From: Noviherbaspirillum humi
GTDB lineage: Bacteria > Pseudomonadota > Gammaproteobacteria > Burkholderiales > Burkholderiaceae_D
Length of the DNA stretch: 64,000 nt
Direction: 5' to 3'
Assembly: GCF_900188095.1 (NCBI RefSeq)
Contig: NZ_FZOT01000001.1
Span: 558,001-622,000 of the forward strand
Positions 8,441 through 16,583 of this stretch are shown here, piece after piece. Both the position numbers and the translations under genes were made by a program. How positions within the stretch are numbered: position 1 is the stretch's first letter; every line of letters begins with the position of its first letter. The notes beneath the pieces are model-generated. The model was given only the letters and a program-made list of their open reading frames with translations. It was not told the origin of the DNA and made no database searches.

Positions 8441-10828
8441 ATGTCCAATTTCATCGTCAAGAAAGTCGCCGTGCTCGGCGCCGGCGTGATGGGGGCGCAG
8501 ATTGCCGCCCATTGCGTCAATGCCCGGGTGCCGGTGGTGCTGTTCGACCTGCCGGCCAGGGAAGGCGCCAAGAACGGCATCGTCCAGCGCGCCATCGATA
8601 ACCTGAAGAAGCTCAATCCCGCGCCGCTCGGCAACAAGGACGATGCCGCGCTGATCGAGGCTGCCAATTACGAGGACAACCTCGACCTGCTGAAGGGCTG
8701 CGACCTGATCATCGAGGCCATCGCCGAGCGCATGGATTGGAAGCACGACCTGTACAAGAAGGTCGCGCCGCACATCGGCCCGAACGCCATCTTCGCGTCG
8801 AACACCTCCGGCCTGTCGATCACCGCGCTGTCGGAAGGCTTCGATGCCGACCTGAAATCCCGCTTCTGCGGCGTGCATTTCTTCAATCCGCCGCGCTACA
8901 TGCACCTGGTGGAGCTGATCCCGACCGCCGCCACCCGCCCCGACATCCTCGACCAGCTGGAAGGCTTCCTCACCACCACGCTCGGCAAGGGGGTGGTGCG
9001 GGCCAAGGACACGCCCAACTTCATCGCCAACCGCGTCGGCATCTTCGGCATGCTGGCCACCATCCATGAGGCGGAGAAATTCGGTCTGTCCTACGACGTG
9101 GTCGACGACCTGACCGGCGCCCGCCTCGGCCGCGCCAAGTCCGGCACCTTCCGCACCGCCGACGTGGTCGGCCTGGACACCATGGGCCACGTCATCAAGA
9201 CCATGCAGGACAACCTGGCCGACGACCCCTTCTTCGCGGTCTACAAGACGCCCGATACCCTGGCCAAGCTGATCGGCGCCGGCGCGCTCGGGCAAAAGAC
9301 CGGCGCCGGCTTCTACAAGAAGGTGGGCAAGGATATCCAGCGCTTCGATCCGGCCAGCGGCAACTACGTCCCGGGCGGCAAGAAGGCGGATGACCTGGTC
9401 GGCCGCATCCTGAAGGAAAAGGATCCGGCCAAGCGCATGAAGGCGCTGCACGACTCCACCAATCCGCAGGCGCAATTCCTCTGGTCCATCTTCCGCGACG
9501 CCTTCCACTACATCGCGGTCCATCTGGACACCATCGCCGACAATGCGCGCGACGTCGACTTCGCGCTGCGCTGGGGCTTCGGCTGGAAGACCGGCCCCTT
9601 CGAGAACTGGCAGGCGGCCGGCTGGCAGCAGGTGGCGACCTGGGTGAAGGAAGACATCGACGCCGGCAAAGCCCTTTGCAACACGCCGCTGCCGGCCTGG
9701 GTTTTCGACGGCCGCGACGGCGTGCATACGCCGGAAGGCTCCTGGTCGCCGTCGCGCCAGGCCTACGTGCCGCGCCTGCAGCTGCCGGTGTACCAGCGCC
9801 AGGCTTTCCGCGCGCCGCTGCTGGGCGAGGGCGCCGTGGACGGCAGCAAGGGCGGCACCACGGTATTCGAGGATGAATCGGTGCGCATCTGGCACCAGGA
9901 TGACGGCGTGCTGATCCTGTCGCTCAAGACCAAGATGCACGTGATCGGCCAGGGCGTGATCAATGGCCTGGCAAAGGCGGTGGAGGAAGCGGAGCGCGGC
10001 TACCAGGGCCTGGTGATCTGGAGCGCCGATGCGGCCGAAGGGGGCGCCTTCTCAGCCGGCGCCGACCTGCAGTCCATGCTGCCGGTGTTCATGTCGGGCG
10101 GCCTGAAGGCGATCGAGCCGGAAGTCGCCAAGCTGCAGCAGGCGCATCAGAACCTGAAGTATGCGAACGTCCCGGTGGTGGCCGCGGTCGCCGGCCTGGC
10201 GCTGGGCGGCGGCGCCGAGCTGATGATGCATGCGGCGCGCCGGGTCGCGTCGATCGAGTCCTACATCGGCCTGGTGGAAGTCGGCGTCGGCCTGGTGCCG
10301 GCGGGCGGCGGCCTGAAGGAAGCGGCGGTGCGCGCCGCGGCCGATGCCAAGGGCAACGACATCCTGCAGTTCCTGAAGGATTACTTCACCCATGCCGCCA
10401 CCGCGGCGGTGTCGAAGTCGGCCCTGGAAGCGCAGAAGATGGGCTACCTGAAGCCGGACGACGTCATCGTGTTCAACCCGTACGAGCTGCTGCACGTGGC
10501 CAAGAGCCAGGTGCGGGCGCTGGCCGACGCCGGCTATCGTCCGCCGCGCCGCGCGCTGGTGCCGGTGGTGGGCCGCTACGGTCTCGCCACGATCAAGGCC
10601 CAACTCGTGAACATGCGCGACGGCGGCTTCATCTCCGCCCACGACTTCAAGCTCGGCAGCATGATCGCCGAGATCGTCAGCGGCGGCGACGTGGATGCCG
10701 GCAGCCTGGTGAGCGAGCAGTGGCTGCTCGACCTGGAGCGCAAGGCTTTCATGGAGTTGCTCGGCCATCCCAAGACCCAGGAACGGATCATGGGCATGAT
10801 GCAGACGGGGAAGCCGGTGCGTAACTAA
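8441..10828 (+). CDS. 3-hydroxyacyl-CoA dehydrogenase / enoyl-CoA hydratase fusion (FadB-type)
   Basis: Multifunctional beta-oxidation enzyme of 795 aa catalysing hydration of enoyl-CoA and NAD-dependent oxidation of 3-hydroxyacyl-CoA. The order is HAD N-domain (VAVLGAGVMGAQIAAHC near residue 10), HAD C-domains (HFFNPPRYMHLVELI near 145), then a C-terminal crotonase domain (FSAGADLQSM, ALGGGAELMMHAARR, VGLVPAGGG). This is the reverse of E. coli FadB and common in Burkholderiales. The start at 8441 follows AGAGGAG. It is flanked on both sides by related inverted-repeat elements and pairs with the downstream thiolase. Confidence 0.92.
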   Translation: MSNFIVKKVAVLGAGVMGAQIAAHCVNARVPVVLFDLPAREGAKNGIVQRAIDNLKKLNPAPLGNKDDAALIEAANYEDNLDLLKGCDLIIEAIAERMDWKHDLYKKVAPHIGPNAIFASNTSGLSITALSEGFDADLKSRFCGVHFFNPPRYMHLVELIPTAATRPDILDQLEGFLTTTLGKGVVRAKDTPNFIANRVGIFGMLATIHEAEKFGLSYDVVDDLTGARLGRAKSGTFRTADVVGLDTMGHVIKTMQDNLADDPFFAVYKTPDTLAKLIGAGALGQKTGAGFYKKVGKDIQRFDPASGNYVPGGKKADDLVGRILKEKDPAKRMKALHDSTNPQAQFLWSIFRDAFHYIAVHLDTIADNARDVDFALRWGFGWKTGPFENWQAAGWQQVATWVKEDIDAGKALCNTPLPAWVFDGRDGVHTPEGSWSPSRQAYVPRLQLPVYQRQAFRAPLLGEGAVDGSKGGTTVFEDESVRIWHQDDGVLILSLKTKMHVIGQGVINGLAKAVEEAERGYQGLVIWSADAAEGGAFSAGADLQSMLPVFMSGGLKAIEPEVAKLQQAHQNLKYANVPVVAAVAGLALGGGAELMMHAARRVASIESYIGLVEVGVGLVPAGGGLKEAAVRAAADAKGNDILQFLKDYFTHAATAAVSKSALEAQKMGYLKPDDVIVFNPYELLHVAKSQVRALADAGYRPPRRALVPVVGRYGLATIKAQLVNMRDGGFISAHDFKLGSMIAEIVSGGDVDAGSLVSEQWLLDLERKAFMELLGHPKTQERIMGMMQTGKPVRN

Positions 10829-10847
10829 CGTTCGTTCACTCGAAAAC

Positions 10848-10972
10848 GATCTCCCTCCCCTTCAAGGGGAGGGTTGGGGTGGGGATGGGTTTCTGTCGCG
10901 AGTAAAGAAAGTTCTCGACGTGCGGAAGAAACCCACCCTCACCCTAGCCCTCCCCCTGAGGGGGAGGGGAAG
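10848..10972. repeat. Second inverted-repeat element, between the HAD/ECH gene and the thiolase
   Basis: Left arm from 10848 (CTCCCTCCCCTTCAAGGGGA, then GGGTTGGGGTGGGGATGGGT) and right arm ending near 10972 (AAACCCACCCTCACCCTAGC, then CCTCCCCCTGAGGGGGAGGG) are about 50-bp imperfect inverted repeats around a short core. Each arm also folds on itself. The arms resemble those of the element at 8142-8323, so the two are relatives. The thiolase ribosome-binding site AAGGAG follows immediately. Confidence 0.75.
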
Positions 10973-10987
10973 ACAAGGAGCAAGACC

Positions 10988-12184
10988 ATGACTACCCAAC
11001 TTCAAGACGCCTACATCGTCGCCGCCACCCGCACCCCGATCGGCAAGGCGCCGCGCGGCATGTTCCGCAACGTGCGCCCGGATGATCTGCTGGTGCGCGC
11101 CATCCAGTCGGCCGTGGCTCAGGTGCCCAACCTCGATCCGAAGCTGATCGAGGATGCGATCGTCGGCTGCTCGTTCCCCGAGGGGCCGCAGGGACTGAAC
11201 CTCGGCCGCATGGCGGTGCTGCTGGCAGGCCTGCCGAACAGCGTGGGCGGCGTCACCGTCAACCGCTACTGCGCATCCGGCATCACCGCCGTCGCCATGG
11301 CGGCCGACCGTATCCGCGTCGGCCAGGCCGACGTGATGATCGCCGCCGGCGCCGAATCCATGTCCATGGTGCCGATGATGGGCTTCCATCCGTCGATGAA
11401 CATGGAGATCTTCAAGGATGAGAACATCGGCATGGCTTACGGCATGGGCCTCACCGCCGAGAAGGTGGCGCAGCAGTGGAAGGTGACGCGCGAGGCTCAG
11501 GATGCCTTCGCGCTGGAGTCGCATCGCCGCGCCATCGCCGCCCAGCAGGCGGGCGAATTCAAGGATGAGATGACGCCGATCGAGATCATCGAGCGTTCGC
11601 CCAACCTGCAGAGCGGCGAGATCGACACGCGCCGCCGCACGGTGGAACTGGACGAAGGCCCGCGCGCCGACAGCAGCATCGAGGCGCTGGCGAAGCTCAA
11701 GCCAGTGTTCGCCGCCAAGGGCAGCGTCACCGCCGGCAACAGCTCCCAGACCTCGGACGGCGCCGGCGCGCTGATCCTGGTCAGCGAGCGCATCCTGAAG
11801 CAGTTCAATCTGACGCCGCTGGCCCGCTTCGCCTCCTTCGCGGTGCGCGGCGTGCCGCCGGAGATCATGGGCATCGGGCCGAAGGAAGCGATTCCCGCCG
11901 CCTGCCGTGCCGCCGGCATCACCCAGGACCAGATCGACTGGTACGAGCTCAATGAAGCCTTCGCCGCGCAGTCGCTGGCGGTGATCAACGACCTCGGCCT
12001 CGATCCGGCCAAGGTCAACCCGATGGGCGGCGCCATCGCCCTCGGCCATCCGCTCGGCGCCACCGGCGCGATCCGCTCCGCCACCGTGGTGCATGCGCTG
12101 CGCCGCAAGAACCTGAAGTACGGCATGGTGACCATGTGCGTCGGCACCGGCATGGGCGCCGCCGGCATTTTCGAGCGCGTCTGA
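10988..12184 (+). CDS. Acetyl-CoA C-acyltransferase (thiolase)
   Basis: Cleaves 3-ketoacyl-CoA with CoA in the last step of beta-oxidation. The 398-aa protein has the acyl-carrying Cys95 in NRYCASGITAV, the GHPLGATGAIR His motif and the C-terminal CVGTGMGAAG with the second catalytic Cys. Start at 10988 is set by AAGGAG; an in-frame opening to 10874 reads through the repeat element and is not credible. Following the HAD/ECH gene, it is likely the FadA-type partner; a biosynthetic thiolase is less likely in this context. Confidence 0.92.
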   Translation: MTTQLQDAYIVAATRTPIGKAPRGMFRNVRPDDLLVRAIQSAVAQVPNLDPKLIEDAIVGCSFPEGPQGLNLGRMAVLLAGLPNSVGGVTVNRYCASGITAVAMAADRIRVGQADVMIAAGAESMSMVPMMGFHPSMNMEIFKDENIGMAYGMGLTAEKVAQQWKVTREAQDAFALESHRRAIAAQQAGEFKDEMTPIEIIERSPNLQSGEIDTRRRTVELDEGPRADSSIEALAKLKPVFAAKGSVTAGNSSQTSDGAGALILVSERILKQFNLTPLARFASFAVRGVPPEIMGIGPKEAIPAACRAAGITQDQIDWYELNEAFAAQSLAVINDLGLDPAKVNPMGGAIALGHPLGATGAIRSATVVHALRRKNLKYGMVTMCVGTGMGAAGIFERV

Positions 12185-12204
12185 CCATGGCCTGAGCCGC
12201 ATCC

Positions 12205-12237
12205 AAGCCGCATGGTTAGCGTCATGCGGCTTTTTTA
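12205..12237 (+). terminator. Intrinsic terminator after the thiolase
   Basis: AAGCCGCATG (12205-12214) pairs with CATGCGGCTT (12223-12232) across an 8-bp loop and runs into six T. It separates the thiolase from the enoyl-CoA hydratase gene. Confidence 0.85.
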
Positions 12238-12290
12238 TTCGCGTTCCAGCAGGCACCCAACCATCGACCAAGCATTCAAGAGGAGACAGC

Positions 12291-13058
12291 ATGGACATTC
12301 TCAGCAGCCGCAACGGCGGCATCGCCACCATCGAATTCAACCGCCCGGCGAAGAAGAACGCCATCACCGCCAGCATGTACCAGCTGCTGGCCGACGCGGT
12401 AACCGAAGCCGAGCGCGACAGTGCGGTGCGCGTGCTGGTCATCACCGGCAAGCCGGAGATCTTCACCGCCGGCAACGACCTGGAAGACTTTCTCAACAAC
12501 CCGCCCACCATCGGCGGCGACAGCTCGGTGGGCCGCTTCATGCGCGCGCTGAGCGGCTGCACCAAGCCGGTGGTGGCGGCCGTGTCCGGCGCGGCCATCG
12601 GCATCGGCACCACGCTGCTGATGCATTGCGACCTGGTCTATGCTGCCGAGAACGCGAAGTTCTCCATGCCCTTTACCCAGCTCGGCCTGTGCCCGGAATT
12701 CGCTTCCAGCCTGCTGTTCCCGCAGATCGTCGGCTATCCGCGCGCGGCGGAAAAGCTGATGCTGGGCGAAGCCTTCGGCGCCCGCGAGGCCTACGAGATG
12801 GGCTTCGTCAGCCGCGTCCTGCCGGCGGAAGAACTGCCTAGCTTCGCGCAGGCGCAGGCCGCCAGGCTGGCGGCGCTGCCGGCCTCTTCGCTGCGCGCCA
12901 CCAAGCGCCTGATGCGCGGCGCCGTGCGCGAGGCGATCGATGCCCGCATGGATCAGGAGAGCGCGCATTTCGCGCAAATGCTGGGCGCGCCGGAAGCCAA
13001 GGAAGCGTTCCAGGCCTTCTTCGAGAAGCGCAAGCCGGATTTCACCAAATTTGCCTGA
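12291..13058 (+). CDS. Enoyl-CoA hydratase/isomerase family protein
   Basis: A 255-aa crotonase-fold protein. The oxyanion-hole segments are visible: ITGKPEIFTAGNDLEDFL and VSGAAIGIGTTLLMHCDLVY, then PFTQLGLCPEFASSLLFPQI. The Glu at the second catalytic position appears as PEF, as in hydratase/isomerase sub-groups, but hydratase versus isomerase cannot be fixed. Ribosome-binding site AGAGGAGAC precedes the ATG. It lies 54 bp after a strong terminator, so it either has its own promoter or depends on read-through. Function in fatty-acid degradation is inferred from the cluster. Confidence 0.87.
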   Translation: MDILSSRNGGIATIEFNRPAKKNAITASMYQLLADAVTEAERDSAVRVLVITGKPEIFTAGNDLEDFLNNPPTIGGDSSVGRFMRALSGCTKPVVAAVSGAAIGIGTTLLMHCDLVYAAENAKFSMPFTQLGLCPEFASSLLFPQIVGYPRAAEKLMLGEAFGAREAYEMGFVSRVLPAEELPSFAQAQAARLAALPASSLRATKRLMRGAVREAIDARMDQESAHFAQMLGAPEAKEAFQAFFEKRKPDFTKFA

Positions 13059-13139
13059 TGATCAATCCTCGGGCGGCGGCGGAAATAAAAACCGCTGCTA
13101 TCCGGTGCGATCCGCCCCGCTGGGCTACAATGCCGCCTC

Positions 13140-13470
13140 GAAGCAAGCCAGACAGCCGCTGGCCATCGTTGATGGCGGGAGGAAGGTCCGGACTCCACAG
13201 AGCAGGGTGACGGCTAACGGCCGTCCGCCGAAAGTCCGCAAGGATACAAGGCGAGGAACAGGGCCACAGAGACGAGCGTATTCAGTTACGGTGAAACGCG
13301 GTAACCTCCACCTGGAGCAATCTCAAATAGGCACGCGATGATGTTGCTCGCGGAGCGTGCGGGTAGAGAGCTTGAGCCGTGGAGCAATTCACGGCCTAGA
13401 GGAATGGCTGTCATAGCGGCCGGGCGCAAGCCCGTCCGCCGTAACAGAATCCGGCCTATCGGCTTGCTTC
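13140..13470 (+). ncRNA. rnpB: RNase P RNA, bacterial type A
   Basis: Catalytic RNA that matures tRNA 5' ends with the RnpA protein. The P1 helix is exact: GAAGCAAGCC (13140-13149) with GGCTTGCTTC (13461-13470). Universally conserved blocks are present: GAGGAAGGTCCGGACTCCAC near the 5' end, CACAGAGACGAG, GGTGAAACGCGGTAACC, and AATGGCTGTCAT near the 3' end. A -10 element TACAAT at 13126-13131 places transcription start at about 13138-13140. The 3' end may extend a few bases past P1. It is convergent with speD. Confidence 0.97.
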
Positions 13471-13482
13471 ACCTCATTCCCT

Positions 13483-13887
13483 TCACATCGTCGATGACGG
13501 CTCCGGCCGTCTGATCCGGCGCACCGCATGCCTCTGCGGGGCGAGCGCCGACACGAGCACTTGCAATGCCTCATCCGGTTGCGAATCTCCGCACATGAAG
13601 ATGTCGAGCGCCGCGTAGCCCAGCTCCGGCCAGGTATGAGCGGAGATGTGCGATTCCGCCAGCAGCAGCACGCCGGTGATGCCGAGCCCGGGGCCGAAGC
13701 CATGGAAATGGCTGTGGAGTATCGTTGCGCCGGCCGCCGTGGCGGCTTGCCGAAGCAGGCCGTCGAGCAGTTCCGCGTCGGACAGCTTCTCGGCCGCCAC
13801 GCCATGCAGGTCTGCCAGAAGATGCATGCCGCAGCCGGTTCCTGTCTGCAGCCCGGATGCCTCTTGCAAGCGGGTTGCCGGATTCAT
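13483..13887 (-). CDS. speD: S-adenosylmethionine decarboxylase proenzyme, SpeD type
   Basis: Self-cleaving pyruvoyl enzyme producing decarboxylated AdoMet, the aminopropyl donor for polyamines. The 134-aa protein keeps the processing site AESH with Ser79, His84 in HTWPE and Cys99 in MCGD. These lie at the same spacing as Ser63, His68 and Cys83 of the Thermotoga maritima enzyme, so it looks active. The N-terminus is about 16 residues longer than usual; an internal Met21 is a possible alternative start. Its ATG overlaps the stop of the 58-aa gene (ATGA). Last gene of a five-gene leftward operon. Confidence 0.9.
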   Translation of the reverse strand: MNPATRLQEASGLQTGTGCGMHLLADLHGVAAEKLSDAELLDGLLRQAATAAGATILHSHFHGFGPGLGITGVLLLAESHISAHTWPELGYAALDIFMCGDSQPDEALQVLVSALAPQRHAVRRIRRPEPSSTM

Positions 13888-14060
13888 TTGTGGCCGCTCC
13901 CGCCCGAACTGCTGCCATAGCCGCCCGTGGAAGACGATGAACTCCAGGCGCTGCCGCCCCGGCTGGCGCTGCCCGGCGTGCCCTTGAGCAGTTCCTGCCA
14001 GCTGGCCACCGACGAGACCAGCGAAATCATCAGCGCGTAGATCACGAACTTGACATTCAT
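13884..14060 (-). CDS. 58-aa Ser/Gly-rich membrane-anchored miniprotein
   Basis: Not a recognised family. The protein opens MNVKFVIYALMISLVSSVAS, a hydrophobic helix or signal sequence with one early Lys. The rest is low-complexity and ends STGGYGSSSGGSGHK. The gene shares ATGA overlaps with both neighbours: its start overlaps the DUF4178 stop and its stop overlaps the speD start. That makes it very likely a real translated gene, co-made with both. A role as a small membrane or periplasmic partner of the cassette is inference. Confidence 0.7.
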   Translation of the reverse strand: MNVKFVIYALMISLVSSVASWQELLKGTPGSASRGGSAWSSSSSTGGYGSSSGGSGHK

Positions 14061-15511
14061 TCTTTACCCGCCCCGGCCTTGTCGATGACCCATGCCGGCA
14101 GGTAGAGCGCCAGGCTCGTGATCAGCAGATAAGCGCTTACCTTGCCGAACGACATCAGCAGCGGAATCAGGTTGACGATCAGGAGCCCGACGATGAAGTA
14201 TTTCGCGACTCGCCGGGTCGACGACTTGGCCGGCGCCAGCTTGCCTTTGAACTTGTCGCCGAACCATGCCCGCATCTGGAACGCCGGCGCAGGCACCGAG
14301 AGGGACCAGGTCAGTTCGTTCGGGCCCAGTTCGGCGGCCAGCGCCTTGCCGGAAAGATTGAATTCGACAATGCGGTCCGTATCGCCCGCCTTCACCTTCC
14401 AGTTGAAGGCGCCAGCGGCAAATACCGTCTTTGCGCGGTAATCGGATGCCTTGCGAAAGCGCTGGCCGTTGAGAACGGCCGTGTCGCCGCCGTCCCAGAT
14501 CGGCCACTCATCCAGCACCCGCGTCTGGAACCAGCCTTCATCGGTTTCGACCAGCCACAGAAAGCCGCGCTGCGGGTTGAACAGAAGATACTCGGTCCAC
14601 ACGACGCCCTCGTCGTCGCTGCGGCGGAGCAGGCCTATCGTTTCGAAGGTCTTGCCGCTGATGCTTGCCTGCTGCCCGAGTTCGATGGCGGTGGTGGCAT
14701 CGACGGCCGCCATGCGCGTGGCGGTATCGATCACCTCAGCGGTTCTGCTCGTGGTGTCCACCAGCGACCGGCAACTCGGGCAGACCAGCTGGCGGGTAAT
14801 CCCCGGCACGAACCGGACGCTGCTGCCGCAGGACGGGCAATCCAGCGGCCGCACCCCGCCTTTCAGCTTGCCGGCGCTATCGCGTATGTCGTCCTCGGCG
14901 CGCAGCAGCTGGCAGTGGAGGTCGTCCAGGGTGACAGCCTGGCCCGCATAGACCATAGGGATATCGGCATCGGAATAATCGAGCGTCAGAAAGCGGGAGC
15001 CGCTGCGGAAATCCGCCACTCTGGCTTGCCAGCCCGCGCCGACGCGGAAAGGAAGCTCGCCTTCGCCCCCGGTGCAGGCGGCGCTTCGTATGTCGGCCGC
15101 CAGATACGCCTGTCCGTGGATGATGAAGGTTTTGCCGGGAATCAGTTCATCGAACGCGGGCAGGGCGCCCGCGCCGGCGGTCTCGAAAGTGAGCGTGAAC
15201 TGGTTCGAGGCATCCGACAGCCAGCCGCAGCGGCCGTCGTTGAACATCACATGCCACTCGTTCCACAGTCCGCCGTCATAGCGCAGCTGGATCCGGCCGA
15301 TGACGGTGAATTCCGCGCCCTTGAATACGCCGGAGGTGCCGATCTGGATGGGCGAGTAGTCTTCAAGGACGCTGGCCATGCGGCCCATGTCCCTGACCGC
15401 ATCACCTTCCCGGTGAACGGTTGCCTTGCAGTATTCGCAAACCGCGATCACCGACGCGGCCGAGCGGAACGACAGCGGAGCGCCGCAAGCGGGACAGGAG
15501 GCGTTGAACAT
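14057..15511 (-). CDS. DUF4178 protein with two zinc ribbons and C-terminal membrane hairpin
   Basis: A 484-aa protein built as a duplication. Each half starts with a four-cysteine ribbon (C6, C9, C25, C28; C225, C228, C244, C247) followed by a DUF4178-type beta domain; compare GLWNEWHVMFN at 81 with VVWTEYLLFN at 303. Two hydrophobic segments, about 438-455 and 459-477, should anchor it to the inner membrane with the ribbons cytoplasmic. DUF4178 has no proven function; the family recurs beside SpeD, DUF350 and SPFH genes. Its stop overlaps the next start. The zinc ligands suggest RNA, protein or metal binding, which is untested. Confidence 0.82.
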   Translation of the reverse strand: MFNASCPACGAPLSFRSAASVIAVCEYCKATVHREGDAVRDMGRMASVLEDYSPIQIGTSGVFKGAEFTVIGRIQLRYDGGLWNEWHVMFNDGRCGWLSDASNQFTLTFETAGAGALPAFDELIPGKTFIIHGQAYLAADIRSAACTGGEGELPFRVGAGWQARVADFRSGSRFLTLDYSDADIPMVYAGQAVTLDDLHCQLLRAEDDIRDSAGKLKGGVRPLDCPSCGSSVRFVPGITRQLVCPSCRSLVDTTSRTAEVIDTATRMAAVDATTAIELGQQASISGKTFETIGLLRRSDDEGVVWTEYLLFNPQRGFLWLVETDEGWFQTRVLDEWPIWDGGDTAVLNGQRFRKASDYRAKTVFAAGAFNWKVKAGDTDRIVEFNLSGKALAAELGPNELTWSLSVPAPAFQMRAWFGDKFKGKLAPAKSSTRRVAKYFIVGLLIVNLIPLLMSFGKVSAYLLITSLALYLPAWVIDKAGAGKE

Positions 15512-15532
15512 GGAGCTGCGGCGATTGACCGG

Positions 15533-16561
15533 CTAGCCGATCAATTGCTGCAGTACCTTCTGCTTCGCAGCATCGTAGTCGCTTTGCGAGATCAGTCCCT
15601 TGTCGAGCAGGGCTTTCAGCTTTTCCAGCCTGGCTTCGGGCGGCTCCTGCGCCGCGGGGGCGGCCGGTGCGGCAGGTGCGGCCGGTGCCGCTCCGCCCAT
15701 GCCCTGCGTCATGGCTTGCCCGATCGCCATGCCGGCGCTGAGCCCGGCGCCGATGCCGGCCACGCCGCCTTCATTCTGGGCGGCAAGCGGAATCGCTTCG
15801 GCCGTCTGGAACTTGGTGAAGCCTTCCATCTTGCCGGCGCTCAGGCCGCCCTTCATGCCGGCGCCGATGCGCGCATCCAGCGCCTGCTGCAATTCATCGG
15901 GCAGGCTCACCGTGCCGACATTGAATTCGTCGAGCGCCAGCCCGTAGCGGGAAAACGCCAGGCTCAGGTCGCCCTTGACCTGCTGCGCCATGAGGCTCTG
16001 GTTGGCCGCCATGTCCAGGAACGGGATGCTCGACGCGCCGAGCGAATTGGCCATGGTGGCGAGCATGATGCCCTGCAGCTGGGCTTCGACCTCGTCGCGG
16101 GTGTAGATCTCGCGGGTGCCGCTGACCTCGGTGTAAAAAGCCCTCGGATCGGCGATGCGATAGGAGAACATGCCGAAGGCGCGCAGCCGGATCGCATCGA
16201 AATCCTTGTCGCGGATGGTGATCGGCTGCGGCGTGCCCCATTTGCGGCCGGTCTGGATGCGGGTGCTGAAAAAATAGACATCGGCCTTGAAGGGCGACTC
16301 GAACAGCCGGCTCCAGTTCTTCAGGTCGGTCAGCAGCGGCAGGGTCCGGGTCGTCAGCGTGTAAGTGCCGGCGCTGAAGACGTCGGCCAGCTTGCCTTCG
16401 CTGACGAAGATGGCGACCTGGGAGTCGCGCACGACCAGCGTGGCGCCGTTCTGGATCTCCATGTCCTGCATCGGAAAGCGCCAGGCCAGCACGCCTTCGC
16501 TGTCCTCGGTCCATTGGATGACGTCGATGAACTGCTTCTTGATGAAAGAAAAGATGCTCAT
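15533..16561 (-). CDS. SPFH-domain protein with C-terminal SHOCT motif (virion-core/YdjI-like)
   Basis: A 342-aa protein of the COG4260-type SPFH group. The N-terminal MSIFSFIKKQFIDVIQW is amphipathic and probably membrane-associating. An SPFH core follows (IFVSEGKLADVFSAGTYTL, DKDFDAIRLRAFGMFSYRI), then a Gly-rich helix, an Ala/Pro linker and a final SHOCT-like motif (LEKLKALLDKGLISQSDYDA). SPFH proteins form large oligomeric membrane scaffolds. The start at 16561 has AAGGAAA upstream; the longer reading frame to 16621 lacks one. It lies 22 bp after the DUF350 gene in the operon. Its specific role is unknown. Confidence 0.83.
   Translation of the reverse strand: MSIFSFIKKQFIDVIQWTEDSEGVLAWRFPMQDMEIQNGATLVVRDSQVAIFVSEGKLADVFSAGTYTLTTRTLPLLTDLKNWSRLFESPFKADVYFFSTRIQTGRKWGTPQPITIRDKDFDAIRLRAFGMFSYRIADPRAFYTEVSGTREIYTRDEVEAQLQGIMLATMANSLGASSIPFLDMAANQSLMAQQVKGDLSLAFSRYGLALDEFNVGTVSLPDELQQALDARIGAGMKGGLSAGKMEGFTKFQTAEAIPLAAQNEGGVAGIGAGLSAGMAIGQAMTQGMGGAAPAAPAAPAAPAAQEPPEARLEKLKALLDKGLISQSDYDAAKQKVLQQLIG
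15660..15686. repeat. Three 9-bp tandem units coding the Ala/Pro linker
   Basis: GCGGCCGGT, GCGGCAGGT and GCGGCCGGT lie head to tail within the SPFH gene and encode the Ala/Pro linker before the SHOCT motif. Such units can change copy number by slippage. Confidence 0.6.
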
Positions 16562-16583
16562 GGAGATTTCCTTTGGCTTCGGT

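Noticed and set aside
8142-10972. Composite transposon carrying the HAD/ECH gene
   Set aside because: The two repeats have different cores and no transposase. The gene order is normal for a beta-oxidation cluster, so mobility of the gene itself is not supported.
10874-10987. N-terminal extension of the thiolase
   Set aside because: The extension translates the inverted-repeat element and precedes the proper ribosome-binding site.
13081-13341. Open frame through rnpB
   Set aside because: The region is an RNase P RNA with exact conserved blocks; the frame is incidental.
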